Origin: Pseudonocardia hierapolitana
GTDB lineage: Bacteria > Actinomycetota > Actinomycetes > Mycobacteriales > Pseudonocardiaceae
Assembly: GCF_007994075.1 (NCBI RefSeq)
Contig: NZ_VIWU01000001.1
Span: forward strand, 5,208,001-5,272,000
DNA length: 64,000 nucleotides
Direction of reading: 5' to 3'
The notes under the pieces were generated by a model, which saw only the letters and a program-made list of their open reading frames with translations, was not told the origin of the DNA and ran no database searches. The translations under genes and the position numbers were made by a program. Positions 18,222 to 27,100 of the stretch are shown here, in pieces (position 1 is the stretch's first letter; each line of letters starts with the position of its first letter).

Positions 18222-19373
18222 CTACACGCCTCGCAGGCGCGCCCACGCCGACAGCGACTCCTCGGTCAGCACGGCGTCCAGCGCGGTGGCGGCCGCGCCG
18301 TGCAGCGCGGCGTCGTCGCCCAGTGCCGCGGGGCGGAGCGGCGGAGGAGCCGCCCGGCGGAACGTCATGAGCCCGTCGGTGAACGCTTCGGCGAACGCTC
18401 CCGTGGCGGCCGCGCGGAGCGGTGGCGCGAGCCCTCCCAGCGTCACGACCTCGGGGTCGAGGCCGTTGACGAGCCCCGCGATGCCCCGCCCGAGGCTCTG
18501 CGCCGCGCGTGCGACGGCGGCCACGGCGGCGGGGTCGGTCCGGCGGAGCACGGCGACGGCGTACGTGCGGGGATCGGACGGCGGCGGCTCGCCGAGGTGG
18601 CGGGCGAGCGCGCGGCCGTCGACGGTGGGGTCCCAGCAGCCGAGCGCGCCGCACGGGCAGCGCAGCGTGCGGTCGCCGAAGGGCAGGTGGCCGAACTCGC
18701 CCCCGGCGCCGGTGGCTCCGCGCACGGGTTGCCCGTCGACCACGAGGGTGCCGCCGACTCCGACCTCGACCGTGACGTGCAGCGCGGTGCCCGCGCCTGC
18801 ACCCGCGCCGTCGCGCGCCTCGGCGACGCCCGCGAGGGTGGCGTCGTTGTCGATCCGCAGCGGGACGCCCGGCACGCCGAGGGGTGTGAGGTCGACCGGG
18901 CCCCAGCCCAGCGAGGACGCCTGCACCACCCGCCCGTGCTGGACGGTGGCGGCGGCCGCGACGGCCACACCCCGCACGCGGTCGCCGTAGCGCGCGTGCG
19001 CCCGCCGGACCGCCCGGCCGGCGGCCTCGAGGACCTGTTCCGGATCGCGGCTCGCGTGCGGGGCGGCGTCCAGCACGACCGGGCGGCCGTCGAGGCCTGC
19101 GACCGCGCATCGCCAGTCCTCGTAGCGCAGGTCGACCGCGATGACGACCGGGCCTTCCGGGTGCGGGGCGAGCACGGTGGTGGGCCGCCCCCGACCAGCG
19201 GCGGCCGCCGGGGTCTCGGTCAGCAGGGCGAGCTCGCGCAGCCGAGCGGTGATGTCGGTGGCGGACCCGCTGGAGAGCCCGAGCCGCTGCGCCACCGCGG
19301 CCCGGGTGGTGCCCGGGCTGCGGCGCATCTCGGCGAGCACGGCGATCGCTCCGTGCCAACGCGGGGTTGCCAT
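18222..19373 (-). CDS. ROK-family transcriptional repressor
   Basis: A 383-residue protein. An N-terminal helix-turn-helix (RAAVAQRLGLSSGSATDIT, about 24-45) precedes an actin-fold ROK domain with VVIAVDLRYED near 95 and the zinc-binding signature CPCGALGCWD near 260. A GAGGGGAG site directly precedes ATG 19373. It is divergent from the HAD-MFS-epoxide hydrolase-MFS operon, and a dyad of ROK-operator type overlaps that operon's ribosome-binding site. It probably represses the operon in response to a sugar or sugar phosphate. Confidence 0.9.
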   Translation of the reverse strand: MATPRWHGAIAVLAEMRRSPGTTRAAVAQRLGLSSGSATDITARLRELALLTETPAAAAGRGRPTTVLAPHPEGPVVIAVDLRYEDWRCAVAGLDGRPVVLDAAPHASRDPEQVLEAAGRAVRRAHARYGDRVRGVAVAAAATVQHGRVVQASSLGWGPVDLTPLGVPGVPLRIDNDATLAGVAEARDGAGAGAGTALHVTVEVGVGGTLVVDGQPVRGATGAGGEFGHLPFGDRTLRCPCGALGCWDPTVDGRALARHLGEPPPSDPRTYAVAVLRRTDPAAVAAVARAAQSLGRGIAGLVNGLDPEVVTLGGLAPPLRAAATGAFAEAFTDGLMTFRRAAPPPLRPAALGDDAALHGAAATALDAVLTEESLSAWARLRGV

Positions 19374-19380
19374 CTCCCCT

Positions 19381-19417
19381 CCTCTGATTATGCTCGGAGG
19401 TCGAGTTTAATCGGAGG
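19381..19417. promoter_or_regulatory. Inverted repeat, probable ROK operator
   Basis: CCTCTGATTA (19381-19390) and TAATCGGAGG (19408-19417) are inverted copies with one mismatch, 17 bp apart. The A/T-rich core with flanking CCTC/GAGG resembles ROK/Mlc-type operators. The right arm contains the GGAGG site of the HAD gene at 19423, so bound repressor would mask the translation start region. Confidence 0.6.
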
Positions 19418-19422
19418 TCCCC

Positions 19423-20082
19423 GTGGAACTCAGCACCGTGCACGCGGTCCTGCTCGACATGGACGGCACCCTGGTCGATTCGGACGCATCCGTCGAACGG
19501 GCGTGGACGACCTGGTCGGCCGAGCACGGCCTCGACCCGGATCCCGTGCTGGCCATCGCCCACGGCAGCCCGCCCGAGCGCACCGTGCGGCGGGTGCTCC
19601 CCGCGCTGGGCGACGCCGCCGTCGCCGCCGCGTCGCAGCGCCAGATGGACCTCCAGTACGACGACCTCGCCGACGTCGTCGCGGCCCCCGGCGCTCACGA
19701 GCTGCTCGCCGCCCTCGACCGGCTCGGGTTGCCGTGGGCCGTCGTGACCAGTGCGGACGTGCGCCTGGCCGAGGCCAGGCTGGGCGCCGCGGGGATCGAC
19801 CCGCCGCTGCTCGTCACCGTCGAGGACGTGCAGCGGGGCAAACCGGACCCGGAGGGCTTCCTGATCGCGGCGGGGCGGCTCGGCGTCGACCCGGCGGCCT
19901 GCCTCGTCGTGGAGGACAGCGAGCCCGGCCTCGCCTCCGGGCGCGCCGCAGGCATGCGCACGGCCGCGCTGCGCGGTCTGGACGGCGACCTGCGGATCGC
20001 CGACCTCGCACAGCTCGCCCACCTGCTGGAGCGGGCCCGCCCGCGGCCGTCGGGGCGCGATGCCGTCGGACACCGCCGATGA
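19423..20082 (+). CDS. HAD-superfamily phosphatase (sugar-phosphatase-like)
   Basis: A 219-residue HAD hydrolase of subfamily I with a helical cap. Motif I is LLDMDGTLVDSD (nucleophile Asp plus general acid Asp), motif II the Thr/Ser of VVTSADV, motif III Lys in KPDPEGF, and motif IV VVEDSEPGL. It resembles small sugar-phosphate or glycerol-phosphate phosphatases. GTG 19423 has a GGAGG site 6 bp upstream. It is the first gene of a four-gene operon under ROK control, and its stop overlaps an ATG (20079) in the next frame. Confidence 0.88.
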   Translation: MELSTVHAVLLDMDGTLVDSDASVERAWTTWSAEHGLDPDPVLAIAHGSPPERTVRRVLPALGDAAVAAASQRQMDLQYDDLADVVAAPGAHELLAALDRLGLPWAVVTSADVRLAEARLGAAGIDPPLLVTVEDVQRGKPDPEGFLIAAGRLGVDPAACLVVEDSEPGLASGRAAGMRTAALRGLDGDLRIADLAQLAHLLERARPRPSGRDAVGHRR

Positions 20083-20150
20083 GGGCGCTCACCCCCTCCG
20101 GCCGAGGGCGCGCCGCAGGTCGTGACGTCGCGCCTCGTGCCGGTCCACCC

Positions 20151-21254
20151 ATGACCGACAACGTCGTCCTGCGGGTCGCCCCCGGGCCGGCCGCTGTCGG
20201 GTTCACGATCAGCAGCCTCGGTGCGTGCCTGGTGCTGCTGGCTCGCGACCTGGACCGCCCGCCCGAGGAGCTCGTGTGGCTCTCGTCGTCCTTCGGCGTC
20301 GGGCTGCTGCTCATGGGCGCCGCGGGGCAGGTGCTCCTGCGGCGCGGGCCCCGGCCGGTGCTGCGCGGCTCCGCGCTCGTCGCCGCGGCGGGGGCGGCGC
20401 TGCTCGGCACCGCGCCCACGGCGCTGCTCGCCGCGACCGGGGCGCTGCTGCTCGGGACCGGGGCGGCGGGCCTGGTCATGGTCACGCCCGCCCTGCTGCG
20501 CGGCCCGGCCGTCGGGGCGCGGCTGTCGCAGGTGAACGCGGTCGCCAGCGTATGCGGGATCCTCGGCCCGCTCGCCGTCGGCACGCTGGACGGGCAGCTG
20601 GGCAGCGGCCGGCTCGCGCTGCTGCTCGCCGTGCCGCCGCTGCTGGCGCTCGCGGCCTGGGCGAGGTGGGCCGCGGGGCCCGCCCCGGCCGCGCCCGCCC
20701 CGGCGCCGTCCCGGCCGGTCTCCCGGCACGTCGCCGTCGCGTGGGTGGCCGTGGTGCTCGGCGTGTCGATCGAGTTCTGCTTCACGATCTGGGCCGCCGC
20801 CCGGCTGCAGGACGCCGGGCTGGCGGCTGGGCAGGCCGGGGCCGCCGCCGTGGCGTTCCTGCTCGGGATGGCCGCCGGTCGCTACGGAGCGCCGTGGCTG
20901 ATCAGCCGGGGGTTCCCGGTCGTTCCCGTGGGGTGCGCGGTCGTCGTCGCCGGCACGCTCGCCGTCGCGGTGCCGAACGCGCCGGTGCCGGTCGTCGCGG
21001 GGCTCGCCGTCGCCGGGCTGGGAACGGCGGCGTTCTACCCCGTCACCCTCGCCCGGCTCGTCCAGGTGCCGGGCATGTCGGACGTGCGCGGACCGGCCTT
21101 CGGGGCGCTCGCGTCCGGCACCGCGATCCTCGTCGCGCCGGTGGTGCTCGCCGCTCTCGGCGCGGCGCTCGACCTGCGCGCGGCGTACCTGCTGGCCGTG
21201 CTGCCGCTGGCCGCCGCGCTGGCCACGACCGCCCGGAAGGAGCCGGCTACATGA
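20151..21254 (+). CDS. MFS transporter
   Basis: A 367-residue integral membrane protein with about twelve hydrophobic helices and a central break near residues 165-185, which is Pro/Ala-rich. This is the layout of a compact major facilitator (CynX/NarK-like size). ATG 20151 places the first helix shortly after the start. An in-frame ATG at 20079 overlaps the HAD stop (ATGA) and would add 24 basic residues. The substrate is unknown. Its stop overlaps the epoxide hydrolase ATG (ATGA). Confidence 0.8.
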   Translation: MTDNVVLRVAPGPAAVGFTISSLGACLVLLARDLDRPPEELVWLSSSFGVGLLLMGAAGQVLLRRGPRPVLRGSALVAAAGAALLGTAPTALLAATGALLLGTGAAGLVMVTPALLRGPAVGARLSQVNAVASVCGILGPLAVGTLDGQLGSGRLALLLAVPPLLALAAWARWAAGPAPAAPAPAPSRPVSRHVAVAWVAVVLGVSIEFCFTIWAAARLQDAGLAAGQAGAAAVAFLLGMAAGRYGAPWLISRGFPVVPVGCAVVVAGTLAVAVPNAPVPVVAGLAVAGLGTAAFYPVTLARLVQVPGMSDVRGPAFGALASGTAILVAPVVLAALGAALDLRAAYLLAVLPLAAALATTARKEPAT

Positions 21255-22369
21255 CCCCGTTCCGCATCGCCGTGCCCGACGCCGAACTGGCCGACCTGCG
21301 CGACCGGCTCCGGCGCACGCGCTGGCCGGAGGCCGAGACCGTCGACGGCTGGTCGCAGGGCGTTCCCCTGTCCTACCTGCAGGAGCTGTGCGCGTACTGG
21401 GCCGACGGCTACGACTGGCGGGCCACCGAGGCGCGCCTGAACGCGCTGCCGCAGTGCCGCACCGAGATCGACGGCCTCGGCATCCACTTCCTGCACGTCC
21501 GCTCGCCGCACCCGGACGCGATGCCGCTGGTGCTCACCCACGGCTGGCCCGGCTCCGTCGTCGAGTTCCTCGACGCCGTCGCGCTGCTCACCGAGGGGCC
21601 GGACCCGTTCCACGTCGTGTGCCCGTCGCTGCCGGGCTACGGGTTCAGCGACAAGCCGACCGACCGCGGCTGGACCGTGCAGCGCATCGCGGCGGCCTGG
21701 GCGCAGCTGATGGCCCGCCTCGGATACGACCGCTACGGCGCCGCCGGGAGCGACTGGGGCACGTCCGTCAGCACGTGGATCGGCAAGCTCGACCCGGGGC
21801 ACGTCGCCGGCATCCACCTCGTCCCACCGCTGGCGGCGCCGGACCCGGCGACGTTCGGCGACCTCACGCCGGGCGAGCGGGCCGCCCTCGACGACCTCGC
21901 CCGCGGCCAGGCCGACGGTGACGGCTACTCGATGCAGCAGTCCACCCGCCCGCAGACGATCGGCTACGGCCTCGTCGACTCGCCCGCGCTGCTCGCGGCC
22001 TGGATCGTCGAGAAGTTCCACGCCTGGACCGACCCGGCGAGCGCACTCACCCGCGACCAGCTGCTGGACAACCTGATGCTCTACTGGCTGCCCGGCACCG
22101 GCGCCTCGGCAGCCCGGCTGTACTGGGAGAGCTTCCGCGAGGTGCAGCGCACCTTCGCAGGCGAGACAACCGACCAGGTGCACGTGCCCGCGGGGTGCTC
22201 GGTGTTCCCGCACGAGAATCCCCGCCCGTCCCGCCGGTGGGCGGCCCGGCGGTTCACCGACATCCGGTACTGGAACGAGCCCGAGCGCGGCGGCCACTTC
22301 GCGGCGATGGAACAGCCGGAGCTCTTCGCGTCCGAGCTGCGGGCCTTCTTCCGGCTGGTGCGCCGATGA
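21251..22369 (+). CDS. Epoxide hydrolase with EHN domain
   Basis: A 372-residue alpha/beta hydrolase. Residues 1-110 match the epoxide hydrolase N-terminal (EHN) domain (PFRIAVPDAELADLRDRLRR). The oxyanion motif is HGWPGS, the nucleophile Asp lies in GAAGSDWGTSVS, and the catalytic His is in ERGGHFAAMEQP. It opens epoxides to diols, in the style of juvenile hormone or limonene-type substrates. It lies between two transporter genes with 4-base overlaps at both ends, implying a shared substrate or detoxification role. Confidence 0.93.
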   Translation: MTPFRIAVPDAELADLRDRLRRTRWPEAETVDGWSQGVPLSYLQELCAYWADGYDWRATEARLNALPQCRTEIDGLGIHFLHVRSPHPDAMPLVLTHGWPGSVVEFLDAVALLTEGPDPFHVVCPSLPGYGFSDKPTDRGWTVQRIAAAWAQLMARLGYDRYGAAGSDWGTSVSTWIGKLDPGHVAGIHLVPPLAAPDPATFGDLTPGERAALDDLARGQADGDGYSMQQSTRPQTIGYGLVDSPALLAAWIVEKFHAWTDPASALTRDQLLDNLMLYWLPGTGASAARLYWESFREVQRTFAGETTDQVHVPAGCSVFPHENPRPSRRWAARRFTDIRYWNEPERGGHFAAMEQPELFASELRAFFRLVRR

Positions 22370-23643
22370 CCGGCATGGGTGGTCCCTACCTCCGGTTGCT
22401 CCGGCGCCCTGACGTGCTGTGGCCGTTCGGATCCGCCGTGGTCGGTCGGCTCCCCCTCGCGATGGCGCCCCTCGGCATGATCGTGCTCGTCGAGGAGCAG
22501 CGCGGGTCCTACGCCACCGCCGGCATCGTGACCGCGGCCTTCGCCTGGTGCACGGCGATCAGCCTGCCCGTGTGGGGGAGCGTGATGGACCGGGTGGGGC
22601 AGTCCAGGGTCGTGGTGCTGACCTCCTGCGTCTCGGCCGCCCTGCTGGCCGCGATGGCCGTGCTCGCCGTGAGCGGGGCCGCCGACGCCGTCCTGGTCGT
22701 CACGGCGGCCGCCGTCGGCCTGAGCTTCCCGCCCATCTCGCCGGCAATCCGGGTGGCGTGGTCGACGATCGTGCCCGACGGGTCCGCTCGGCGGACCGCG
22801 TACGCGATGGACGCGGTTGCCGTCGAGACCCTCTTCGTCACCGGACCGCTCCTGCTCACCGCCCTGCTCTGGGCGCCGCCTGCCGTTCCCCTCGCGGTGA
22901 CGGCGCTCCTGATGGCCGCGGGCGGCCTCGGTTACGGCTCCAGCCCGGCCGCGCGTTCGTGGCGTCCCGCGGCTCGCGACGGGGGTCCGCGCGGCCGGTC
23001 ACCGCTCCGCTCGCCGACGGTGGTGCTGACCCTGCTCGTCGCGCTCGGCATGTCGGTGGGGTTCGGCCAGATGGACGTCGCGATGACGGCCACGGCGGAG
23101 CACGGCTACTCGAGCGACGGCGTGCTCGGCCTGTTCTTCGCCTCCGCGGCCGTCGGGAGCACGGTCGGCGGGCTCTGGTACGGAAGCCGGGCCTGGCGCG
23201 GCCCGGAACGGCGCCACCTCCCGGTCACGCTCCTCGGCTACACGGCGGGCCTCGCCGCGGTCGCGCTGGTGGTGGGAGGGACGGGCACACCGCCCCTCGC
23301 GCTGATGGTCGCCGCGCTCGCCGTCACGGGGCTGTTCATCTCGCCGAGCCTCATCCCGCAGCAGGCGCTCGTCGACGCGGGCACCGACCCCGGCCGGCTC
23401 AGCGAGGCGCAGGGCTGGCTGCACACCGCGCTGACCTCCGGTGGCGCCGCGGGGATGGCCCTCGCCGGCGTGGTCGTCGACCGCGCCGGCTCGGCCGCGG
23501 CGTTCGGCACGGCGTCCCTGGCAGTGGGCGCCGCAGCGCTGATCGCGGTGGTCGCGCAAGCCCGGTGGCGCGCAGAACCGTCCCGTGGCGATCTGGGGCA
23601 GACACCTGCTCACGGGAACGGGCCCGCGACCGTCTCGCCGTGA
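22366..23643 (+). CDS. MFS transporter
   Basis: A 425-residue polytopic protein with about twelve helices. It carries the loop 2-3 MFS signature region WGSVMDRVGQSRVVVLT and a large, basic central loop near residues 200-225. It resembles actinobacterial efflux-type MFS proteins of unassigned substrate. The ATG at 22366 overlaps the epoxide hydrolase stop (ATGA). It is the last gene of the ROK-controlled operon and is followed by the remnant at 23712. Confidence 0.82.
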   Translation: MTGMGGPYLRLLRRPDVLWPFGSAVVGRLPLAMAPLGMIVLVEEQRGSYATAGIVTAAFAWCTAISLPVWGSVMDRVGQSRVVVLTSCVSAALLAAMAVLAVSGAADAVLVVTAAAVGLSFPPISPAIRVAWSTIVPDGSARRTAYAMDAVAVETLFVTGPLLLTALLWAPPAVPLAVTALLMAAGGLGYGSSPAARSWRPAARDGGPRGRSPLRSPTVVLTLLVALGMSVGFGQMDVAMTATAEHGYSSDGVLGLFFASAAVGSTVGGLWYGSRAWRGPERRHLPVTLLGYTAGLAAVALVVGGTGTPPLALMVAALAVTGLFISPSLIPQQALVDAGTDPGRLSEAQGWLHTALTSGGAAGMALAGVVVDRAGSAAAFGTASLAVGAAALIAVVAQARWRAEPSRGDLGQTPAHGNGPATVSP

Positions 23644-23711
23644 TCGCGGGGCCTACGGGGTCTTCAGGGGTCTCCGATATCGGTACCGAGATCCGTCCAC
23701 GGACTGATGAC

Positions 23712-23968
23712 CAGTCATGGCGGGACGCCCCCTACTTCACCGACGCCGAAGGGTTGCACTGGAGCTCGTGGAGGCCGTCCTCAACCCGAACCCGGTCGGG
23801 GAGCGTGTTCCCGACGAGCTGTTCGCGAAGGCAGCCGTCCACTACGACGACAACGCGCTCTGGACGCTCACCGTGGCGATCGGGCAGATCTGCTTCTTCA
23901 TCCCGGTGGCTCTCATCGCCAAACCCATCCCTGGCAAGGCCCCCGGGAAGAACTACACCGACGCGTGA
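23712..23968 (+). pseudogene. Remnant of a carboxymuconolactone decarboxylase/AhpD-like gene
   Basis: One frame reads QSWRDAPYFTDAE (from 23712) and another continues VALELVEAVL...VPDELFAKAAVHYDDNALWTL to a stop at 23968. Joined, these match the C-terminal half of carboxymuconolactone decarboxylase family proteins (WRDAPYFTDAER-A-LAxxEAV...VPDExxAxAxxHYD). The frames meet at GAAGGG near 23749; restoring one A gives GAA-AGG and an unbroken E-R-V-A. The N-terminal half with the CxxC is missing. An ATG at 23717 could still express an 83-residue fragment, but its first 15 residues would be out-of-frame nonsense. Confidence 0.65.
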
Positions 23969-23994
23969 TCGGTGCAGGTGGTGTGCGAGTCCGG

Positions 23995-24822
23995 TCAGAA
24001 TCGGTAGCGCAGGATCCGCCCGACGTCGCGGAGCCGGGGCAGCCGCGCGAGCACGCGCATCTGGAGGCGGCCGACGGGCGGGAGGAGGTCCAGGCCCGCC
24101 ATGTCGACGCTGCGCAGCGCGTCGAGGAGCACCAGCCCGTCGTGCCACGTCTCGAGCTCGCGCGGGTCGTCGATGCCCCAGTGCAGGGTGGCGCCCGCGT
24201 TGCGGATGGCGGGCACGAGCTTCTGCAGCCGGATGCCGATGGCGCCGTAGCAGTCGAAGAGCAGCTGCCCGCTCGGGAACCGGGCGGTGATCCGCTCGAT
24301 CAGCCGCCGGCCGTCCTCTTTGCGCAGGTACATCGAGAGGCCCTCGAACACCGCGACCGTGGGGCGGTCGGCGGGCACCGACTCCAGCCAGCCCTCGTCG
24401 GTGACGGAGGCGCCGACGAGGCGGTAGTCGCCTTCCGGGGGCGGCAGGAGCCGCTCGCGCAGCGCGACGACCTCCGGGTGGTCGAGGTCGACCCACCGCA
24501 CGCCCGGCCCCGCGGCCAGTCGCTGGGCGCGGGTGTCCAGGCCGCACGCCAGGTGCAGCACGGTGGCCTCGGGGTGCGAGTCGAGGAACTCGCGGGTCCA
24601 CCCGTCGAGCTGCCGGCCGCGCAGCGCGACGCCCGCCGCGGTGGTGGCGGTCATCCCGGTGCGCCGGAAGTCGTAGTCGATCCGCTCGACGGCGCGGGCG
24701 GCCGCCTCGTCGTGCAACACCGAGCGCGGTGCCCGGCTGTCGAGCGCCCGCCCGTACAGCGTGGCGAGCAGCGTCTCCGGTGCTCCGGTCAGCGTGACCT
24801 TCTCCCGCTCCACGGGGGGCAC
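23995..24822 (-). CDS. Class I SAM-dependent methyltransferase (LCMT/PPM1-like)
   Basis: A 275-residue methyltransferase of the leucine carboxyl methyltransferase superfamily. The SAM-binding motif reads VLHLACGLDTRAQRL, followed by the acidic strand VRWVDLDHPEVV and a motif near VAVFEGLSMYL. Bacterial members methylate small molecules, often polyketide carboxylates or hydroxyls, and the substrate is not evident here. The ATG at 24822 lies 4 bp after the stop of the NDH-2 gene on the same strand, so they are probably one transcript. Confidence 0.88.
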   Translation of the reverse strand: MPPVEREKVTLTGAPETLLATLYGRALDSRAPRSVLHDEAAARAVERIDYDFRRTGMTATTAAGVALRGRQLDGWTREFLDSHPEATVLHLACGLDTRAQRLAAGPGVRWVDLDHPEVVALRERLLPPPEGDYRLVGASVTDEGWLESVPADRPTVAVFEGLSMYLRKEDGRRLIERITARFPSGQLLFDCYGAIGIRLQKLVPAIRNAGATLHWGIDDPRELETWHDGLVLLDALRSVDMAGLDLLPPVGRLQMRVLARLPRLRDVGRILRYRF

Positions 24823-24826
24823 TACA

Positions 24827-26164
24827 TCACCGAGGGGTGCGCTCGAGCTCGGGTGACGCCGTATCGAGGGGCACGTTCGGCGCCCGGACCAGCCCCAGCT
24901 GCACTGTCTGGCGGGGCAGTACCGCGTCGAGGAGCCAGTCGGCCGCGGTGCGGGTGCGGTTGGTGGGCATCGACAGCAGGTGGTAGCCGCGCGTCACCGC
25001 TTTCGCGACGAGCCCGGCGAGCGGCACGTGCAGCGGGTTGGCCGCCGCCTCTCGCCCGCCCAGCTCGACGACGAAGCCGAGGTCGTGGTGGCGGTAGCGG
25101 TGCGGCGAGCCGTGCCCGAGCGACGCGGCGACGTTGCGGCCGGCGAGCTTGCCCTGGCGCACCGCGTGCTGAGCGGTCATGGCCGTCACCTCGCCGGGAC
25201 GGGTCAGATCGGGCACAGCGGCCGCGTCGCCGCAGGCGAAGACGTCGGGGTGACCCGGGACGGCGAGCTCGGCGTCGACGACGAGCCGCCCCTTGTTCGT
25301 CGGCAGCCCGACCCCGGCCACGAGCGGGTCGGGGCGCACGCCGACGCACCACACCAGCGTGCGGGTGGGCACCTTCTCGCCCGTCGTGAGGCACACGTGC
25401 TCGTGGGTGGCCTCCTGCACCGACTGCCCGGTACGCACCTCCACCCCGCGCTCGCGCAGCACTCGGTCAGCGGTGCGGGAGAGCTTCGGGTCGAGCTCGG
25501 GCAGCACGCGTTCGGCCAGGTCGAGCAGCAGCCAGCGCACCGGCTGGTCGCGCAGCGCGGCGTGCTGGCGCACCAGGGCGTCGGTGAACAGCGGGCCCTG
25601 CGCCGCGACCTCGGTGCCGGTGTAGCCCGCGCCCACCACGATGAACGTGCAGCGCGCCTCCCGTTCCGCCGGGTCCTCGGTGGAAGCCGCCAGCTCGATC
25701 TGGCGGGTGATGTGGTCGCGCAGGTAGAGCGCCTCCGGGATGCCCCGGAAGCCGTGCGCGTGCTCGGCGACGCCGGGGATCGGCAGCAGCTTGTTGACGC
25801 TGCCCGCGGCGAGCACGAGCCGGTCGTAGCCCAGCTCACCGCGGCCGCTCTCGGGGTCGGTCCAGCCCACCGTGCGCTTGTCGAGGTCGACGGTGTCGAC
25901 CTCCCCGAGCACCACCCGCACGCCGGGCAGGGTGGCCGCGAGCGGCACCGTGATCCGGCGCGGCTCGATCACCCCGGCCGCGACCTCAGGCAGCAGCGGC
26001 AGGTAGAGGAAGTAGTCCGTCGGGTTGATCAGCACGATCTCGGCCGTGTCGCCCAGCCTCTTCGCGAGCGAACGAGCGGCGCTGTGCCCGGCGAACCCGC
26101 CTCCGACGATCACGACCCGTGGGCGGGAGCGGGGCTGTGCCGTTCCTGGACCTGTGGACGCCAT
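24827..26164 (-). CDS. ndh: Type II NADH dehydrogenase-like FAD oxidoreductase
   Basis: A 445-residue two-dinucleotide-fold flavoprotein. The FAD motif is VVIVGGGFAGHSAARSL at the N-terminus, the NAD(P) motif is VVGAGYTGTEVAAQG near 180, and the FAD-closing motif is VFACGDAAAVPD near 315. The C-terminus (about 380-425) has an amphipathic region suited to peripheral membrane binding, as in NDH-2. It oxidises NADH and reduces quinone without pumping protons. The original family carries an E in the TGTE position, as here. The methyltransferase gene follows 4 bp later. Confidence 0.88.
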   Translation of the reverse strand: MASTGPGTAQPRSRPRVVIVGGGFAGHSAARSLAKRLGDTAEIVLINPTDYFLYLPLLPEVAAGVIEPRRITVPLAATLPGVRVVLGEVDTVDLDKRTVGWTDPESGRGELGYDRLVLAAGSVNKLLPIPGVAEHAHGFRGIPEALYLRDHITRQIELAASTEDPAEREARCTFIVVGAGYTGTEVAAQGPLFTDALVRQHAALRDQPVRWLLLDLAERVLPELDPKLSRTADRVLRERGVEVRTGQSVQEATHEHVCLTTGEKVPTRTLVWCVGVRPDPLVAGVGLPTNKGRLVVDAELAVPGHPDVFACGDAAAVPDLTRPGEVTAMTAQHAVRQGKLAGRNVAASLGHGSPHRYRHHDLGFVVELGGREAAANPLHVPLAGLVAKAVTRGYHLLSMPTNRTRTAADWLLDAVLPRQTVQLGLVRAPNVPLDTASPELERTPR

Positions 26165-26272
26165 GGCGATCGCCTACCCGCCCTGCCGGACGGGCAAGCG
26201 TCGCACCGGGGCCGACTACGCTCGGTCGCGCGGCGCCCCGATCGGACGGTGCCCAGACGGGAGAGCAGCAGC

Positions 26273-27100
26273 ATGTGGACCCTCTCCGGCTTCGCCGACG
26301 AGATCTCCCCCGATCTCGACGAGCAGTGCCGGGTCCTCACCGACCTCGGGATCCGCCACATCGAGTTCCGCAGCGCGTGGGACACGAACGTCCTCGATCT
26401 CGACGACGACCAGCTGGAGAAGGTGCGCGCGACGCTGGAGCGCGCCGGCATCGGCACCTCTTCGGTCGGCTCGCCGATCGGCAAGATCGGGGTGCTCGAC
26501 GACTTCGACGCCCACCTGGCGCGGATGCGCCGCGCCCTGCACGTGGCCCGGGTGCTGCAGGCGCCCTACATCCGGCTCTTCTCCTTCTTCATCCCGAAGG
26601 GCGACGACCCGGCGGCGCACCGCGACGAGGTGCTGCGCCGGATGGCCGCGCTCGCCGCCGAGGCGGAGGGGCACGACGTCGTGCTGCTGCACGAGAACGA
26701 GAAGGAGATCTACGGCGACACCCCGCAGCGCTGCCTCGACATCCTGGAGTCGGTCGGCTCGCCGAAGCTGCGGCTGGCCTGGGACCCGGCCAACTTCGTG
26801 CAGGTGGGCGTCACGCCCTTCACCGACGGTTACGAGCGCCTGCGCCCGTACCTGGAGTACCTGCAGGTGAAGGACGCGCTGCTGGCCGACGGCACGGTCG
26901 TGCCGGCAGGCGAGGGCGACGGCGAGGTCGAGGCCACCGTGCGGGCGCTCGTCACCGACGGCTACGACGGGTTCTGCTCGATGGAGCCGCACCTCGCCAC
27001 CGCGGGTTCACTGGGCGGGTTCTCCGGCGAGCACCACTTCCGCCGGGCCACCGCCGCGTTCACGGCGATCCTCGAGAAGGTGGGGGTGGAGTACCGGTGA
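26273..27100 (+). CDS. Sugar phosphate isomerase/epimerase (xylose isomerase-like TIM barrel)
   Basis: A 275-residue AP-endonuclease-2-type TIM barrel. Metal-site acids appear in order: Glu in HIEFRSAW, Glu in LLHENEKEIYG, Asp in LAWDPANFVQ, the VKDALLAD segment and Glu in FCSMEPHL. It belongs to the IolE/IolI-like sugar isomerase or dehydratase group. ATG 26273 follows a GGGAGAG site. Its stop overlaps the GTG of the Gfo/Idh/MocA dehydrogenase (GTGA), and such pairs usually act in successive steps of inositol or rare-sugar catabolism. Confidence 0.9.
   Translation: MWTLSGFADEISPDLDEQCRVLTDLGIRHIEFRSAWDTNVLDLDDDQLEKVRATLERAGIGTSSVGSPIGKIGVLDDFDAHLARMRRALHVARVLQAPYIRLFSFFIPKGDDPAAHRDEVLRRMAALAAEAEGHDVVLLHENEKEIYGDTPQRCLDILESVGSPKLRLAWDPANFVQVGVTPFTDGYERLRPYLEYLQVKDALLADGTVVPAGEGDGEVEATVRALVTDGYDGFCSMEPHLATAGSLGGFSGEHHFRRATAAFTAILEKVGVEYR

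Noticed and set aside
20225..21250. In-frame upstream extension of the epoxide hydrolase reading frame
   Set aside because: The frame is open but the translation is Arg/Ala/Gly noise over the MFS gene. The EHN domain begins right at ATG 21251, which overlaps the MFS stop.
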